From Rhizohabitans arisaemae (lineage in GTDB: Bacteria > Actinomycetota > Actinomycetes > Streptosporangiales > Streptosporangiaceae), in NCBI RefSeq assembly GCF_025996515.1, contig NZ_BLRH01000029.1, forward strand, positions 62,001 through 126,000: a DNA stretch of 64,000 nucleotides, given 5' to 3'. This document shows, piece by piece, positions 50,410 through 58,927 of the stretch. The notes below the pieces were generated by a model. That model was not told where the DNA came from, searched no databases, and saw nothing but the letters and a program-made list of their open reading frames with translations. Every line of letters begins with the position of its first letter. Positions within the stretch are counted from its first letter, which is position 1. The translations under genes and the position numbers were made by a program.

Positions 50410-51627
50410 ATGGCAAACACGGACGCCCGCCGCAACCTGCTCATCCTCGCCGGAACGCTGCTGCTGCTGAAGTCGACCTGGTTCTCCGCGACCGCGGTGA
50501 TCCCCCAGGTTCGGCAGGAATGGGGGCTCACGCCCGACTTCGCGGCCTGGCTGACGATCTCCGTGCAGTGGGGGTTCGTGGCGGGCGCCGTACTGTCGGC
50601 GGTGTTCGTCATCTCCGACGCGCTGCCGCCCATCCGGCTGATCTTCCTGAGCTCGATCGGGGCCGCCGTCGCCAACCTGGCCCTGCTGCTGACCCACGAC
50701 GTCTTCACCGGCGGCCTGGCCCGCTTCGCCACCGGCCTGTTCATCGCCGGCGTCTACCCTCCCGCGCTGAAGCTCATCTCCACCTGGTACCGCCACGGGC
50801 GCGGGGCGGCGATGGGGCTGCTGATCGGCGCGCTGACCGTGAGCTCCGGCGTACCCCACCTGATCAACGGGCTCGGCGGCCTGAACTGGCGCACCGTCAT
50901 CGTGGCCACCTCGGCGCTGACCCTGGCCGGTGGGCTGATCACGCTGACGGTCGTCAAGGAGGGACCGTACCCGTTCCCGGCCGCTGCGCTGGACCCGCGC
51001 CAGGCGCGGCGCATTCTCCGCGACCGGGGCACCCGGCTGGCCGTGATCGGCTACCTGGGTCACATGTGGGAGCTTTACGCGATGTGGACCTGGTTCCTGC
51101 TGTTCTTCTCCGCGGCGCTGGACGGCCAGGGTAGGGGGGGATCCCTCCTTGGCGTTTACGTCACCTTCGCCGTCTTCGCCATCGGCGGACTGGCGAACTA
51201 CACCGGCGGACTGTGCGGCGACCGCTACGGGCGCGAGCGAACCGCGATCGTGATGATGGCGGTGTCGGCCTCCTGCGCCGCGTTCATCGGCCTGCTCATG
51301 GAGGCGCCCCTCTGGCTGCTCGTCGTTGTCGCCCTCGTCTGGGGGTACAGCGTCGTGGGGGACTCGGTGCAGTTCTCCGCGCTCGTCACCGAGCTGGCCG
51401 ATCAGAGTTACGTGGGCACCGCGTTGACCCTGCAGATGGCCTTCGGTTTCCTGCTGACCGGCGCGACGATCTGGCTCGTCCCCGCGGCCGAGCAGGCCGT
51501 CGGCTGGCGTTGGGCGTTCGCCGTGCTGGCGGTGGGCCCGCTGGTGGGCATCGCGTCGATGCTCAAGCTGCTGCGTCTGCGCGCTGAGCGCGCGCTTGTG
51601 CCGTCGGCGGAGGCACCACCCCGATGA
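50410..51627 (+). CDS. MFS transporter (CynX/NNP-like 12-helix type)
   Basis: 405 residues with 12 membrane helices. ATG at 50410 follows GGGGAGTCCC. NNLA-like start: RRNLLILAGTLLLLKSTWFS, GVYPPALKLISTWYRHGRG in TM4-5, and DRYGRERTAIV between TM8 and TM9, an A-like motif. Members of this group carry nitrate, cyanate or organic anions; nothing here decides. Downstream of, and probably regulated by, the CGNR-type gene. Confidence 0.87.
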   Translation: MANTDARRNLLILAGTLLLLKSTWFSATAVIPQVRQEWGLTPDFAAWLTISVQWGFVAGAVLSAVFVISDALPPIRLIFLSSIGAAVANLALLLTHDVFTGGLARFATGLFIAGVYPPALKLISTWYRHGRGAAMGLLIGALTVSSGVPHLINGLGGLNWRTVIVATSALTLAGGLITLTVVKEGPYPFPAAALDPRQARRILRDRGTRLAVIGYLGHMWELYAMWTWFLLFFSAALDGQGRGGSLLGVYVTFAVFAIGGLANYTGGLCGDRYGRERTAIVMMAVSASCAAFIGLLMEAPLWLLVVVALVWGYSVVGDSVQFSALVTELADQSYVGTALTLQMAFGFLLTGATIWLVPAAEQAVGWRWAFAVLAVGPLVGIASMLKLLRLRAERALVPSAEAPPR

Positions 51628-52118
51628 TCCGGGTAGGCCGCGCGCCGGTGCCTCCTCGTCGATTGGGGTGACCGGTCCGTCGTAGCCGCATGGCGGAGAC
51701 CCAGGACAACGGATCCGGCAAGGGTCGTCTCGGCGGGATGTAACTCTTGGTGAGCGCCGCTGACGGTTCGCACCGGATCCGCTCCGTTCGGGGCGGCCAC
51801 CATGCGTAGCTGTGTGATCGGTGTGTTACGCCTGGTCAGCATGCTCAAAGCGGTGAATTCGGCCGGTGGGTACAGCGTGAATTCTCAATCTTCCCGGTGC
51901 ACTCTTTCTCGAATGGTGAGAAACGACTTTGGTCCGGGGTCACCCTTTGTGACGCAACCCCGTTTTGGTGGGATCGTTTAATGTCATTGTGGGCGTTTGG
52001 TGGAAGATTAATTTGAACTTACCCACCATGATCTCCTATTGCGTGAAATTCGAGTCTTTCTATGTGCTTACTAGTCTGTTAACTTCTTTGTGGAATCGCC
52101 GACAGCGAAGGAGTGTTA
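51628..52118. other. Intergenic region with a marked AT-rich stretch
   Basis: About 490 bases. The first half is normal GC. 51860-52110 is clearly AT-rich for this genome (for example TTAATTTGAACTTACC and TAGTCTGTTAACTTC) and probably holds the promoter of the following gene trio. No gene seen. Confidence 0.55.
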
Positions 52119-52967
52119 ATGCTCCACATCGAGCTCGACGTCTTTTCCGGACGTCCGAATCCGTACTGGAAGCTCACGGCGCGCGAGGAACGTGAACTCA
52201 TCGACCGGCTCACGGCGAGCCCTGCCGCGCTGCGGCCCGTCGACCAGGTCGAGTCGAAGCTCGGCTACCGCGGAATGGTCGTGCACGCCGACCGCGCCGG
52301 CCGGGAGCGTCTCACCGCGGCCGGGCTTCCGCCGGGCTTCCGCCTCAGGGAGGCCACCGGCGTGAACGTCTCGGACGTGGCCGAGCGCTGGCTGCTGCAC
52401 ACCCCAGGCGCGCAGGAGGCCCTCCTGCCCGAGGTCGGCGACGTGTCCGACCGGTCCATCGGATCGCCGTCGGCAGGCCCCGGCGGTCAGGCCGGCAAAG
52501 GCCTTCTGGCCTGCGCGTACTGGGCGTCCTGGTGGGCGGATCTCAACACCTTCTGGAACGGCACCCGCCGGTCCAGCAACAACTGCTACAACTTCGCCTC
52601 CAGTCTGGCCACGGGAACCTTCGCACAGCCGGGCCGCGGCAGCGGCTCGACCTTCAGCTCGCTGACCGTCGCCAACATCGAGGCCGCGACCTTCCGCGAT
52701 GGGTATACCAGCTTCTGCAACGACGACCGATTCATTAGTTATCTGTGCATTTGGCCGGGTGTCGACTTCCACTTCTATCACTTGATCCACGACCTCTGGG
52801 GGACCAGCAACCGCTGGGCGCACAAACCCGGAAGCACCCCGGCGACGAACCTCGATAATTCCGGGAATCCCATTACCAATCCGGTGACGTGCAACCGTGG
52901 ACCGTATACGGTGGGCGGAACGCCGTGGATCTATCCCCGGGTGAATCCGCGGTCCAATATCAGGTAG
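52119..52967 (+). CDS. Unrecognised protein with an N-terminal SGRPNP motif
   Basis: 282 residues, ATG with GAAGGAG 5 bases upstream. Residues 1-70 form a compact domain starting MLHIELDVFSGRPNPYWKLT, with KLGYRGMVV further on. This domain recurs in the next gene. After a Gly/Ser/Ala linker (about 110-127) comes a Trp/Asn/Cys-rich part (CAYWASWWADLNTFWNGTRR; NNCYNFASSLATGTF; IWPGVDFHFYHLIHDLWG), reminiscent of secreted papain-like or NlpC-like folds with a Cys-Asn-Tyr context, though I cannot identify catalytic residues. No signal peptide. The AT-rich upstream DNA may indicate acquisition. Confidence 0.75.
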   Translation: MLHIELDVFSGRPNPYWKLTAREERELIDRLTASPAALRPVDQVESKLGYRGMVVHADRAGRERLTAAGLPPGFRLREATGVNVSDVAERWLLHTPGAQEALLPEVGDVSDRSIGSPSAGPGGQAGKGLLACAYWASWWADLNTFWNGTRRSSNNCYNFASSLATGTFAQPGRGSGSTFSSLTVANIEAATFRDGYTSFCNDDRFISYLCIWPGVDFHFYHLIHDLWGTSNRWAHKPGSTPATNLDNSGNPITNPVTCNRGPYTVGGTPWIYPRVNPRSNIR

Positions 52968-52980
52968 TCAGGAGTTCCCA

Positions 52981-53427
52981 GTGTCTATCCGGCTTGTGCT
53001 CGCGGTGGTCGGAGTTTCGCTGTCCATGTTGGCCTGCGGTAATTCCGGTGCCCAGGGCGACTCGCCCAGCGTCGCGACGGTCGAGATATATTCGGGTCGG
53101 CCGAACCCGAAATGGACCCTCGATCAATCGGCGCGCTCCGCGGTCGTCAAGGCGTTGGACGGTCTGCCGGTCGGCAGGCAACTGAAATCGCCGGACGCGA
53201 GCAAGCTCGGCTTCCGCTGGATTGAGGTGTCCAATCTGGACACCTCACACGGCCGGGTGACACGGGCCAAGGTGACCCCGCGCGTGGTCGCGCTGGAACT
53301 GTCGGCCGATCGACGTACGGTGCTGCTGGAGGACAGCCAGTCGCGGACGCTTCAGGAGCTGCTGCGACTCGGCGCGGGCCGCGTCGACGCCGACGTACTC
53401 AATCTCATTCGTCAACAGATCCGTTAG
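52981..53427 (+). CDS. Lipoprotein with the same SGRPNP domain
   Basis: 148 residues, GTG start preceded by CAGGAG. Signal peptide with lipobox MLACG (Cys about 19). After that comes VEIYSGRPNPKWTLDQ, the same motif as residues 8-24 of the upstream protein, followed by a similar SKLGFRWIEV. The lipoprotein is therefore a membrane-anchored, stand-alone version of its neighbour's N-terminal domain. 13 bases separate the genes. Possible immunity, anchor or chaperone partner; not recognised. Confidence 0.8.
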   Translation: MSIRLVLAVVGVSLSMLACGNSGAQGDSPSVATVEIYSGRPNPKWTLDQSARSAVVKALDGLPVGRQLKSPDASKLGFRWIEVSNLDTSHGRVTRAKVTPRVVALELSADRRTVLLEDSQSRTLQELLRLGAGRVDADVLNLIRQQIR

Positions 53428-53439
53428 CGGAGGACGTCG

Positions 53440-53604
53440 ATGTCCAAACCAGTCTCACGTCGTGCGGCCCTCACCGGGATCCTCTTCGGCAGCTTGGCCG
53501 CCGCCGCGGTCACGCTGAAGCCGGAGGCATCCGTGGCCGCAGCCCCGACCCAGACCCGTGGTGCCACCGTCGAGTCGTGGCTCCTGACCACCGCCAAGTT
53601 CTGA
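53440..53604 (+). CDS. 54-residue exported peptide with Tat-like signal
   Basis: ATG at 53440 follows GCGGAGGACGTCG, an excellent ribosome binding site, 12 bases after the lipoprotein. Product: MSKPVSRRAALTGILFGSLA and on. SRRAAL is a twin-arginine-type motif, followed by an Ala-rich hydrophobic core and a likely cleavage after ASVAAA. The mature part would be only about 19 residues, PTQTRGATVESWLLTTAKF. Codon third positions are coding-like. Third member of the SGRPNP unit. It could be a secreted peptide or the remnant of a longer Tat protein. Confidence 0.65.
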   Translation: MSKPVSRRAALTGILFGSLAAAAVTLKPEASVAAAPTQTRGATVESWLLTTAKF

Positions 53605-53712
53605 CCGGCCGACCGGTCGGCGAGCCTGTGCTCCCGGCCACGACATAGGTGGCGGGAGTCCGCCGCAGCCCGTCGCCGAACGCTGCGCCGCGCCCGCCGT
53701 ACAGCAGCCCGC

Positions 53713-53786
53713 CTGGAAGACGGCTACCTTGAACGACACGTCTTCCAGGTGCCGGCCGCCCAACCCGCCGGGAGCCCGGTCTCCCG
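53713..53786. terminator. Two hairpins between convergent genes
   Basis: CTGGAAGACG (53713-53722) pairs perfectly with CGTCTTCCAG (53739-53748). CGGGAG (53769-53774) pairs with CTCCCG (53781-53786). They lie between the Tat-peptide gene and the AAA ATPase stop at 53822, so bidirectional termination is plausible. The stretch 53605-53821 contains no gene. Confidence 0.5.
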
Positions 53787-53821
53787 AGGCGTCGGAGTGA
53801 CGGAGCCGTGTCGGCCCGCAC

Positions 53822-55312
53822 TCAGAGCGGATGGCGGTCGACTCTTCTGAAGACCCCTCCCGGGCCGTGAAGCATCGGCCGGGGCACGGTGAAGCCAGGG
53901 GGTCCGTCTCCGTCGTCGTGGACGTGCTCCCCGGAGCCCAGCAGGGAACGTGTCAGGGTTTCCCGTTCGCCGAGCATCTCGTCCAGCGCCCGGCCCAGTT
54001 GTTCGCCGGTGAGCCTGGCCGGGGACGCCCCTTCGACCAGCGCGCCGAGTACCGCCCGGCGCAGCAGTTCCTTGAAGAACGACGCCGTGGCCCCTTCGGT
54101 CCTGGCCACGAGCGGGTCCAGGTCCGCGGTGAGGTCCAGGTCCCCGGCGTAGAGCCGGAGGAGCGCCGCCCGGCCCGCCGCGTCGGGTTTCGGGATCTCG
54201 ACGGCGAGATCGACTCGGCCCGGCCGGTCGGCCAAAGCCCGCTCCAGGACGTCGGCCCGGTTGGTGGTCAGAATGAACGTGACGTCGGCGTCGCCGCCGA
54301 TCCCGTCCATGGCGTCGAGCAGCGCGAACAGCAGCGGATTCCCGTCCCCGCCGGAGTAGGAGCGATCCTGGGCGACCAGGTCCACATCCTCCAGGACCAC
54401 GATCGCCGGGTGGAGCCGGCGGGCCAGGCCGGCCGCCTGGGCGACGAACCGGATCGCGGAACCGGTCATCACAATGACCGTGCACCCGCTCATTCGCCCC
54501 ATCAGATAGCGAACCGTGTGGGTTTTCCCCGTTCCCGGCGGGCCGTAGAGCAGTAGTCCCCGCTTGAGATGCTGACCGTGCTCACTCAGGGATACGGCGT
54601 GCTCGGCGATGCCGACGATGTGCCGCTCCACGCTCTCCAGCACCCCCGAGGGCAAGATCACCTCGTTGGTGCTCAGCGCCGGCCGGGGCAGGAAGGTCAC
54701 CAACTCGTTGCCGCGGTGCTCACTCCAGCTGAAAGACAGGATCTGGCCCCGGTAGACGTCGTGCTCGCGCATCAGCCGGCCGATCTCGTCGCGTACGGCC
54801 GTCGCGTTCGACCTGTCGGCGGCCAGCACGTCGACCTGGCACTGCGGCGACCCGTGTTCCGAACCCGCACGCAGGCCGACCAGGACGGGGGAGCCGTCCG
54901 GCGTCCGTGTCAAGATCAGTCCAAAGGTGACCACCTCGGTGGTTTCGTCGGGCCCGATCGCCGCGGTACCGAGACCGACCGCGCCGATCTCGAACCGCTC
55001 CCAGCCCCGAGCCGTGACGGTCAGTATGTTGACGAGGTCGTCGTGTTCGCGGCCGTGCCCCGCGACGCCGAACCATTCGGCCTCCGGGCTGTGCTCGGCG
55101 ATGTACCGATCGACGCCGTTCTGCAGGTTGACGTGCTCCCAGCCCGGGAAGCGCTCGGTCACGCAGATCATGTTCCTGAGTTCGCACCCCAAATGGCCGG
55201 TCACCCGGGACACCAGTTCAGGTACCTCCCGGGCCGAATCCAGTTGATGATGCGCGTCTTCGACGAGCTGTTTCAGTGCGAGGGCTAAGTCCTGAGCATC
55301 CCTGTGATTCAT
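53822..55312 (-). CDS. AAA-family ATPase with an N-terminal regulatory region
   Basis: 496 residues. N-terminal 220 residues of mixed alpha/beta without a recognised family. Then an AAA module: Walker A LYGPPGTGKTHT (about 258-266), Walker B AIVVLEDVDLVAQ, sensor TTNRADVLERAL and the Arg finger in DRPGRVD. The C-terminal helical lid has EGATASFFKELLRRA. Relatives include classical single-AAA remodelling enzymes, close to the FtsH/BCS1 style domain but without peptidase or membrane helix. The start ATG 55312 has a poor ribosome binding site. Convergent with the SGRPNP trio. Confidence 0.87.
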   Translation of the reverse strand: MNHRDAQDLALALKQLVEDAHHQLDSAREVPELVSRVTGHLGCELRNMICVTERFPGWEHVNLQNGVDRYIAEHSPEAEWFGVAGHGREHDDLVNILTVTARGWERFEIGAVGLGTAAIGPDETTEVVTFGLILTRTPDGSPVLVGLRAGSEHGSPQCQVDVLAADRSNATAVRDEIGRLMREHDVYRGQILSFSWSEHRGNELVTFLPRPALSTNEVILPSGVLESVERHIVGIAEHAVSLSEHGQHLKRGLLLYGPPGTGKTHTVRYLMGRMSGCTVIVMTGSAIRFVAQAAGLARRLHPAIVVLEDVDLVAQDRSYSGGDGNPLLFALLDAMDGIGGDADVTFILTTNRADVLERALADRPGRVDLAVEIPKPDAAGRAALLRLYAGDLDLTADLDPLVARTEGATASFFKELLRRAVLGALVEGASPARLTGEQLGRALDEMLGERETLTRSLLGSGEHVHDDGDGPPGFTVPRPMLHGPGGVFRRVDRHPL

Positions 55313-55680
55313 ATTTCATACTTTGGCAGAGACCTCTACGGGCTGCGCGAGGATTTGTTTCCCCGCAGATCACCGCCTTGCGGGCGTGCGGATTGTCGGC
55401 GACCGTAACCAGCTCAAGGATTCCTGTGACCTGCTCGGATCGAATTTCCTGCACGTTTTCGCGATAAATGTTCTCCTCTTACTCACTATTGTGTTCGGAT
55501 GTTCGGCATTCACGGCCGATCGGCCGTACCGAGAACGTCGCCCTATCGAGATCCGGACGCCGTAGTCTTTTGCGGCAAGGGCGATGATCGGTGTCCGTCG
55601 CGATCGGTTCGCCGCATGAGGATCCGGCTCCGCGACGGGTGCGCGGCCCTCCGCGCAGCGGCGCCGGAAGGGGAGACGGC
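55313..55680. other. Divergent intergenic region with AT-rich patch
   Basis: Between the AAA ATPase (minus) and the histidine kinase (plus). AT-rich at 55440-55500 (ATAAATGTTCTCCTCTTACT) and a GGCCGATCGGCC palindrome near 55512. Promoters expected. No gene seen. Confidence 0.5.
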
Positions 55681-57108
55681 GTGCGCAGACGACTGCTGAT
55701 CATTGTCTTCGTGCTGGTCGCGGGTATCGTGGCGGCGCTGGGTCTCCCGCTCGCCACGGCGAGCGCGGAGCAGACGTCCCAGGAGGTCTTCATCAGCCGC
55801 GCCGCGGACACCGCTCGGTTCGCGGACGCCGCCGAGTCCGCGCTCGCGATGGGCCGCACCGTCCGCCTCGTGGCCGAGATGGAGCGCTATGACGCGCTGT
55901 ACGACACGGCGGTCCTCGTCGTGGACGCCGACGGACAGATCATCGCGTCGTCGCGGGAGGGCTTGACGACGTCGGCTGCCGGACTGCGGGCTCCCATTCT
56001 CCGCGGGCTCGCCGGACGGCCGCCGCAGCGCCCGCACGTCCTGTGGCCGTGGGACGACCGGCCGTACGTCGTCGTCGAGCCGGTGGTCCGCGACAATCGG
56101 GTGCTTGGGGCGGCCGTCACGGTATCCCCGACGGACAGGGCGCGGGGACTGGTCACCGACCGGTTCGTCCACCTGGGGGTCGGCTTCCTGGTGGCGTTGC
56201 TGGTGGTCACCCTGGCCGTGTCGGTGCCCGTGGTGCGCTGGGTGCTGCGTCCGGTCCAGGATCTGGATGAGGCCGCGCACGCGATGGAGTCCGGCAGGCT
56301 CGCGACGCGGGTGTCCGAGCGGGCGGGGCCGCCGGAGCTCCGGCGGCTGGCGCGGAGCTTCAACGCGATGGCGGACAGTGTCGCCGCCGCCGTACAGAAG
56401 CAACGGGCCTTCGTCGCGCAGGCTTCGCATCAGCTGCGCAATCCGCTCACCGCGCTGCGGCTGCGCATGGAGAACGCCGGGGTGCTGGTGTCGGATCCGG
56501 ACGGCCGGATGGAGCTGCGGCTCGCCCTGGAGGAGGCGGACCGGCTCGGCGAGACCGTCGACGCGCTGCTTCGGCTGGCCCGGGCGGAGTCGACGACGGC
56601 CGTCCCTCAGCCGCTGGACGTGTCGGCCGCGATCCGGCGGCGGGCCGTGGCCTGGCAGGCCGCCTACGCGGGCTCGAACACCCCGCTGGTGGTCGACGCG
56701 CCGGTCGGCGTGATCGTCGAATGCCTTCCCGACCTGCTGGAGCACGCGCTGGACGCGTTGCTCGACAACGCGCTGAAGTTCGGGCGGGGCAGCCCCGTAC
56801 AGGTCCAGGCCGCGTCTTTGGACGACGCGGTGGAGATTCGGGTGCGGGACACCGGCCCGGGACTGCCGGGGGAGGAGCTCGCTCGGGCGGGTGAGCGGTT
56901 CTGGCGCAGTCCGCGCCATCAGAACGTGCCGGGTACGGGACTGGGCCTCGCCATCACGCGCACGCTGGCCGAGGAGAGCGGGGGTTCGATGACGCTGTCC
57001 GCCGTACGGCCGCATGGGCTGGAGGTCCTCATCCGGTTGCCGGCTAGCGATGGTTCGAGCGGTACCAGCGGACCGCGCCTTCGTGCAGATCCAGGGGATG
57101 GGTCATGA
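55681..57108 (+). CDS. Sensor histidine kinase
   Basis: 475 residues. TM1 at 3-25, an extracellular sensing domain (about 26-165) with VLVVDADGQIIASS, TM2 (about 165-185), HAMP (VLRPVQDLDEAAHAMESG), His in ASHQLRNPLTALRL, then DNALKFG, DTGPGLPG and GTGLGLAI of the ATP domain. GTG with GGGGAG 5 bases upstream; longer frame rejected. Partner of the response regulator at 57990. Its 3' end overlaps the 3' end of the opposed TAXI gene by 65 bases. Confidence 0.92.
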   Translation: MRRRLLIIVFVLVAGIVAALGLPLATASAEQTSQEVFISRAADTARFADAAESALAMGRTVRLVAEMERYDALYDTAVLVVDADGQIIASSREGLTTSAAGLRAPILRGLAGRPPQRPHVLWPWDDRPYVVVEPVVRDNRVLGAAVTVSPTDRARGLVTDRFVHLGVGFLVALLVVTLAVSVPVVRWVLRPVQDLDEAAHAMESGRLATRVSERAGPPELRRLARSFNAMADSVAAAVQKQRAFVAQASHQLRNPLTALRLRMENAGVLVSDPDGRMELRLALEEADRLGETVDALLRLARAESTTAVPQPLDVSAAIRRRAVAWQAAYAGSNTPLVVDAPVGVIVECLPDLLEHALDALLDNALKFGRGSPVQVQAASLDDAVEIRVRDTGPGLPGEELARAGERFWRSPRHQNVPGTGLGLAITRTLAEESGGSMTLSAVRPHGLEVLIRLPASDGSSGTSGPRLRADPGDGS

Positions 57109-57988
57109 TGGCCAGGCCGGGGTCGAGACGGCGGGCCTCGGGGTGGGCTTCGACCAGCCGGGCGTGCCCGGAGAACAGCAGTCCGGTCAGCCAGTAGGCC
57201 GTCGCGGGGTCCATGCGGCCATGGACGACGAGGTAGTTCGGCACGCTCACCGTGGTGACCGCGCTGGGCAGTCCGTACACCGAGGCGGGCACCGTCGTCT
57301 CGGTGTAGAGATCGCCGTACCTGCGGATCAGGGACTCCACGATGGAGCCCAGGTCGATGAGCCGTACGACCGTGTGCCGGCGGAGATCGACGATCGCCGC
57401 GCTGGGCAGGCCGCCGCTCCAGAAGAACGCGTCGATCTCCTTCGCCGCGAGCGCGCGGGCGGAGGAGGCGACGTCGAGATGCTTCAAGGTGACGTCCTCA
57501 AACAGCCCCGCGATGGTGAGGGCGCGTTCCCCGATGACGGCGGTGCCCGAGCCTTTGCCGCCGATCGAGACCCGACGGTCCTTGAGGTCGTGGATCGACC
57601 GTACGGGGCCGTCCTCGCGTACGACGAGCTGGACGTAGTTGTCGTACAGGCGGGCCAGGGCGGTGATCGGCTGCCGTACCCGGAAGGGCGGCCGTCCGGC
57701 GACGGCGTCGGCGGCCACGTCGGCGAGGGCGAATCCCACCTGTGCCCGGCCCGAGGTGACCAGCTCGATGTTCTCGACGGTGCCCGCGGTGGTGAACGAG
57801 TCGGCCGCGACCTCCGGCAGCCGGTCGTGTATCACCCGCGCGTACTCCCGGCCGTAGACCTGGTACACGCCGCCGTCGGGACCGGTGGCGATCCTGATCA
57901 CGCCGTGTGGGGCGGGTGGCTCCTGCGTGTCACCGCATCCGGCCACGGCCATGGTGCCCCACAGCATGATCGCCAGCAGTGCGCGCAT
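57044..57988 (-). CDS. TAXI-family TRAP-type solute-binding lipoprotein (co-transcribed with the response regulator)
   Basis: 314 residues. Signal peptide with lipobox VAGCG. TAXI domain hallmarks: IRIATGPDGGVYQVYGREYA, SFTTAGTVENIELV, DAFFWSGGLP and a closing LHEGAVRWY. Binds a carboxylate, often with a TRAP permease. ATG 57988 is one base after the response-regulator stop. That coupling, and the kinase facing it, suggest it serves the two-component system as a periplasm-side sensor, as is known for TctC-like proteins with TctDE; inferred. Paralogue of the protein at 60985. Confidence 0.88.
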   Translation of the reverse strand: MRALLAIMLWGTMAVAGCGDTQEPPAPHGVIRIATGPDGGVYQVYGREYARVIHDRLPEVAADSFTTAGTVENIELVTSGRAQVGFALADVAADAVAGRPPFRVRQPITALARLYDNYVQLVVREDGPVRSIHDLKDRRVSIGGKGSGTAVIGERALTIAGLFEDVTLKHLDVASSARALAAKEIDAFFWSGGLPSAAIVDLRRHTVVRLIDLGSIVESLIRRYGDLYTETTVPASVYGLPSAVTTVSVPNYLVVHGRMDPATAYWLTGLLFSGHARLVEAHPEARRLDPGLAIMTHPLDLHEGAVRWYRSNHR

Positions 57989-57989
57989 G

Positions 57990-58649
57990 CTAGCCGACGC
58001 CGCCCGCCAGCCGGTAGCCGACGCCGCGCACGGTTTCGATGACGGCGGGTTCACCGAGCTTGGCCCGCAGGGTCGCCATGTGGACGTCCAGGGTGCGACC
58101 GCCTCCATGCCACGCGGTACCCCAGACCTCGATGAGCAGCCGCTCTCGCGACACGAGGATTCCGGGGACGTGGGCGAGGCAGGCCAGGAGGCTGAACTCC
58201 TTACGGGTCAGGGCGATCGGGTGACCGTCCTTGGTCACCGAGTGCGTGGCCAGGTCGACGCGCAGGCCGCCGATCTCGACGGCCGCCTTGGGCCTCGGCC
58301 GGGCCCGGCGCATCACGGCCTCGATGCGCGCCCCCAGCTCCGCGAACGAGTACGGCTTCACGATGTAGTCGTCGGCCCCTGAACGCAGGCCGATGATCCG
58401 GTCTCGCTCCTCGCCACGTGCCGTGACGACGATGATGGCGACATCGGGGGCGCTCATCCGCAGCCTGCGGCAGAGTTCGATCCCATCGCGGTCGGGCAGG
58501 CCGAGGTCGAGCAGGATCAGATCGACGGAGGGGGCGGCCAGGGCCTCCGCGGCGCTCGCCGCGTGCAGGACCTCGTACTTTTCGCGCCGCAGCGCGCTGG
58601 CGAGGGCCGCGGCGACCCGTACGTCGTCTTCGACAACAAGCACGCGCAT
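57990..58649 (-). CDS. OmpR-family response regulator
   Basis: 219 residues. Receiver domain MRVLVVEDDVRVAAALASAL with phospho-acceptor Asp48 (LILLDLGLP), Thr and Lys in VVTARG and VKPYSF. C-terminal winged helix TRKEFSLLACLAHVPG, DVHMATLRAKLG, ETVRGVGYRL. ATG at 58649 given; GTG at 58658 would add three residues. The divergent TRAP transporter operon is the likely target. Partner kinase is 55681-57108, two genes away. Confidence 0.93.
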   Translation of the reverse strand: MRVLVVEDDVRVAAALASALRREKYEVLHAASAAEALAAPSVDLILLDLGLPDRDGIELCRRLRMSAPDVAIIVVTARGEERDRIIGLRSGADDYIVKPYSFAELGARIEAVMRRARPRPKAAVEIGGLRVDLATHSVTKDGHPIALTRKEFSLLACLAHVPGILVSRERLLIEVWGTAWHGGGRTLDVHMATLRAKLGEPAVIETVRGVGYRLAGGVG

Positions 58650-58927
58650 GGTGGTCACGCTCGATCCCGGCCCTCGATGTGCACGCCATCATTCCACGAG
58701 CCGTGCCCGGCATACACCGGATCGCCCAGGCGGGTGGCCGATTCGAGTGGTCCACCGATGACGACGGGCAATCAACGCGGTTCTGGGCGCCGCCCTAAGT
58801 GTCAATCAAATTCCGGCGCGCACACCTTCAGCTCTGTGACAGGTCAGACTTACGTTTCCCGCATCCGGTGGTTCCACGCCGACGAGGCGGCCCATCCCGA
58901 CGGGTGGCCGGAGAGCGGGGTGAAAGG
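58650..58927. other. Divergent promoter region between response regulator and TRAP operon
   Basis: About 280 bases. No clear repeat pair or -35/-10 was identified. TGTGACAGGTC near 58836 is a possible half site. Confidence 0.45.
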
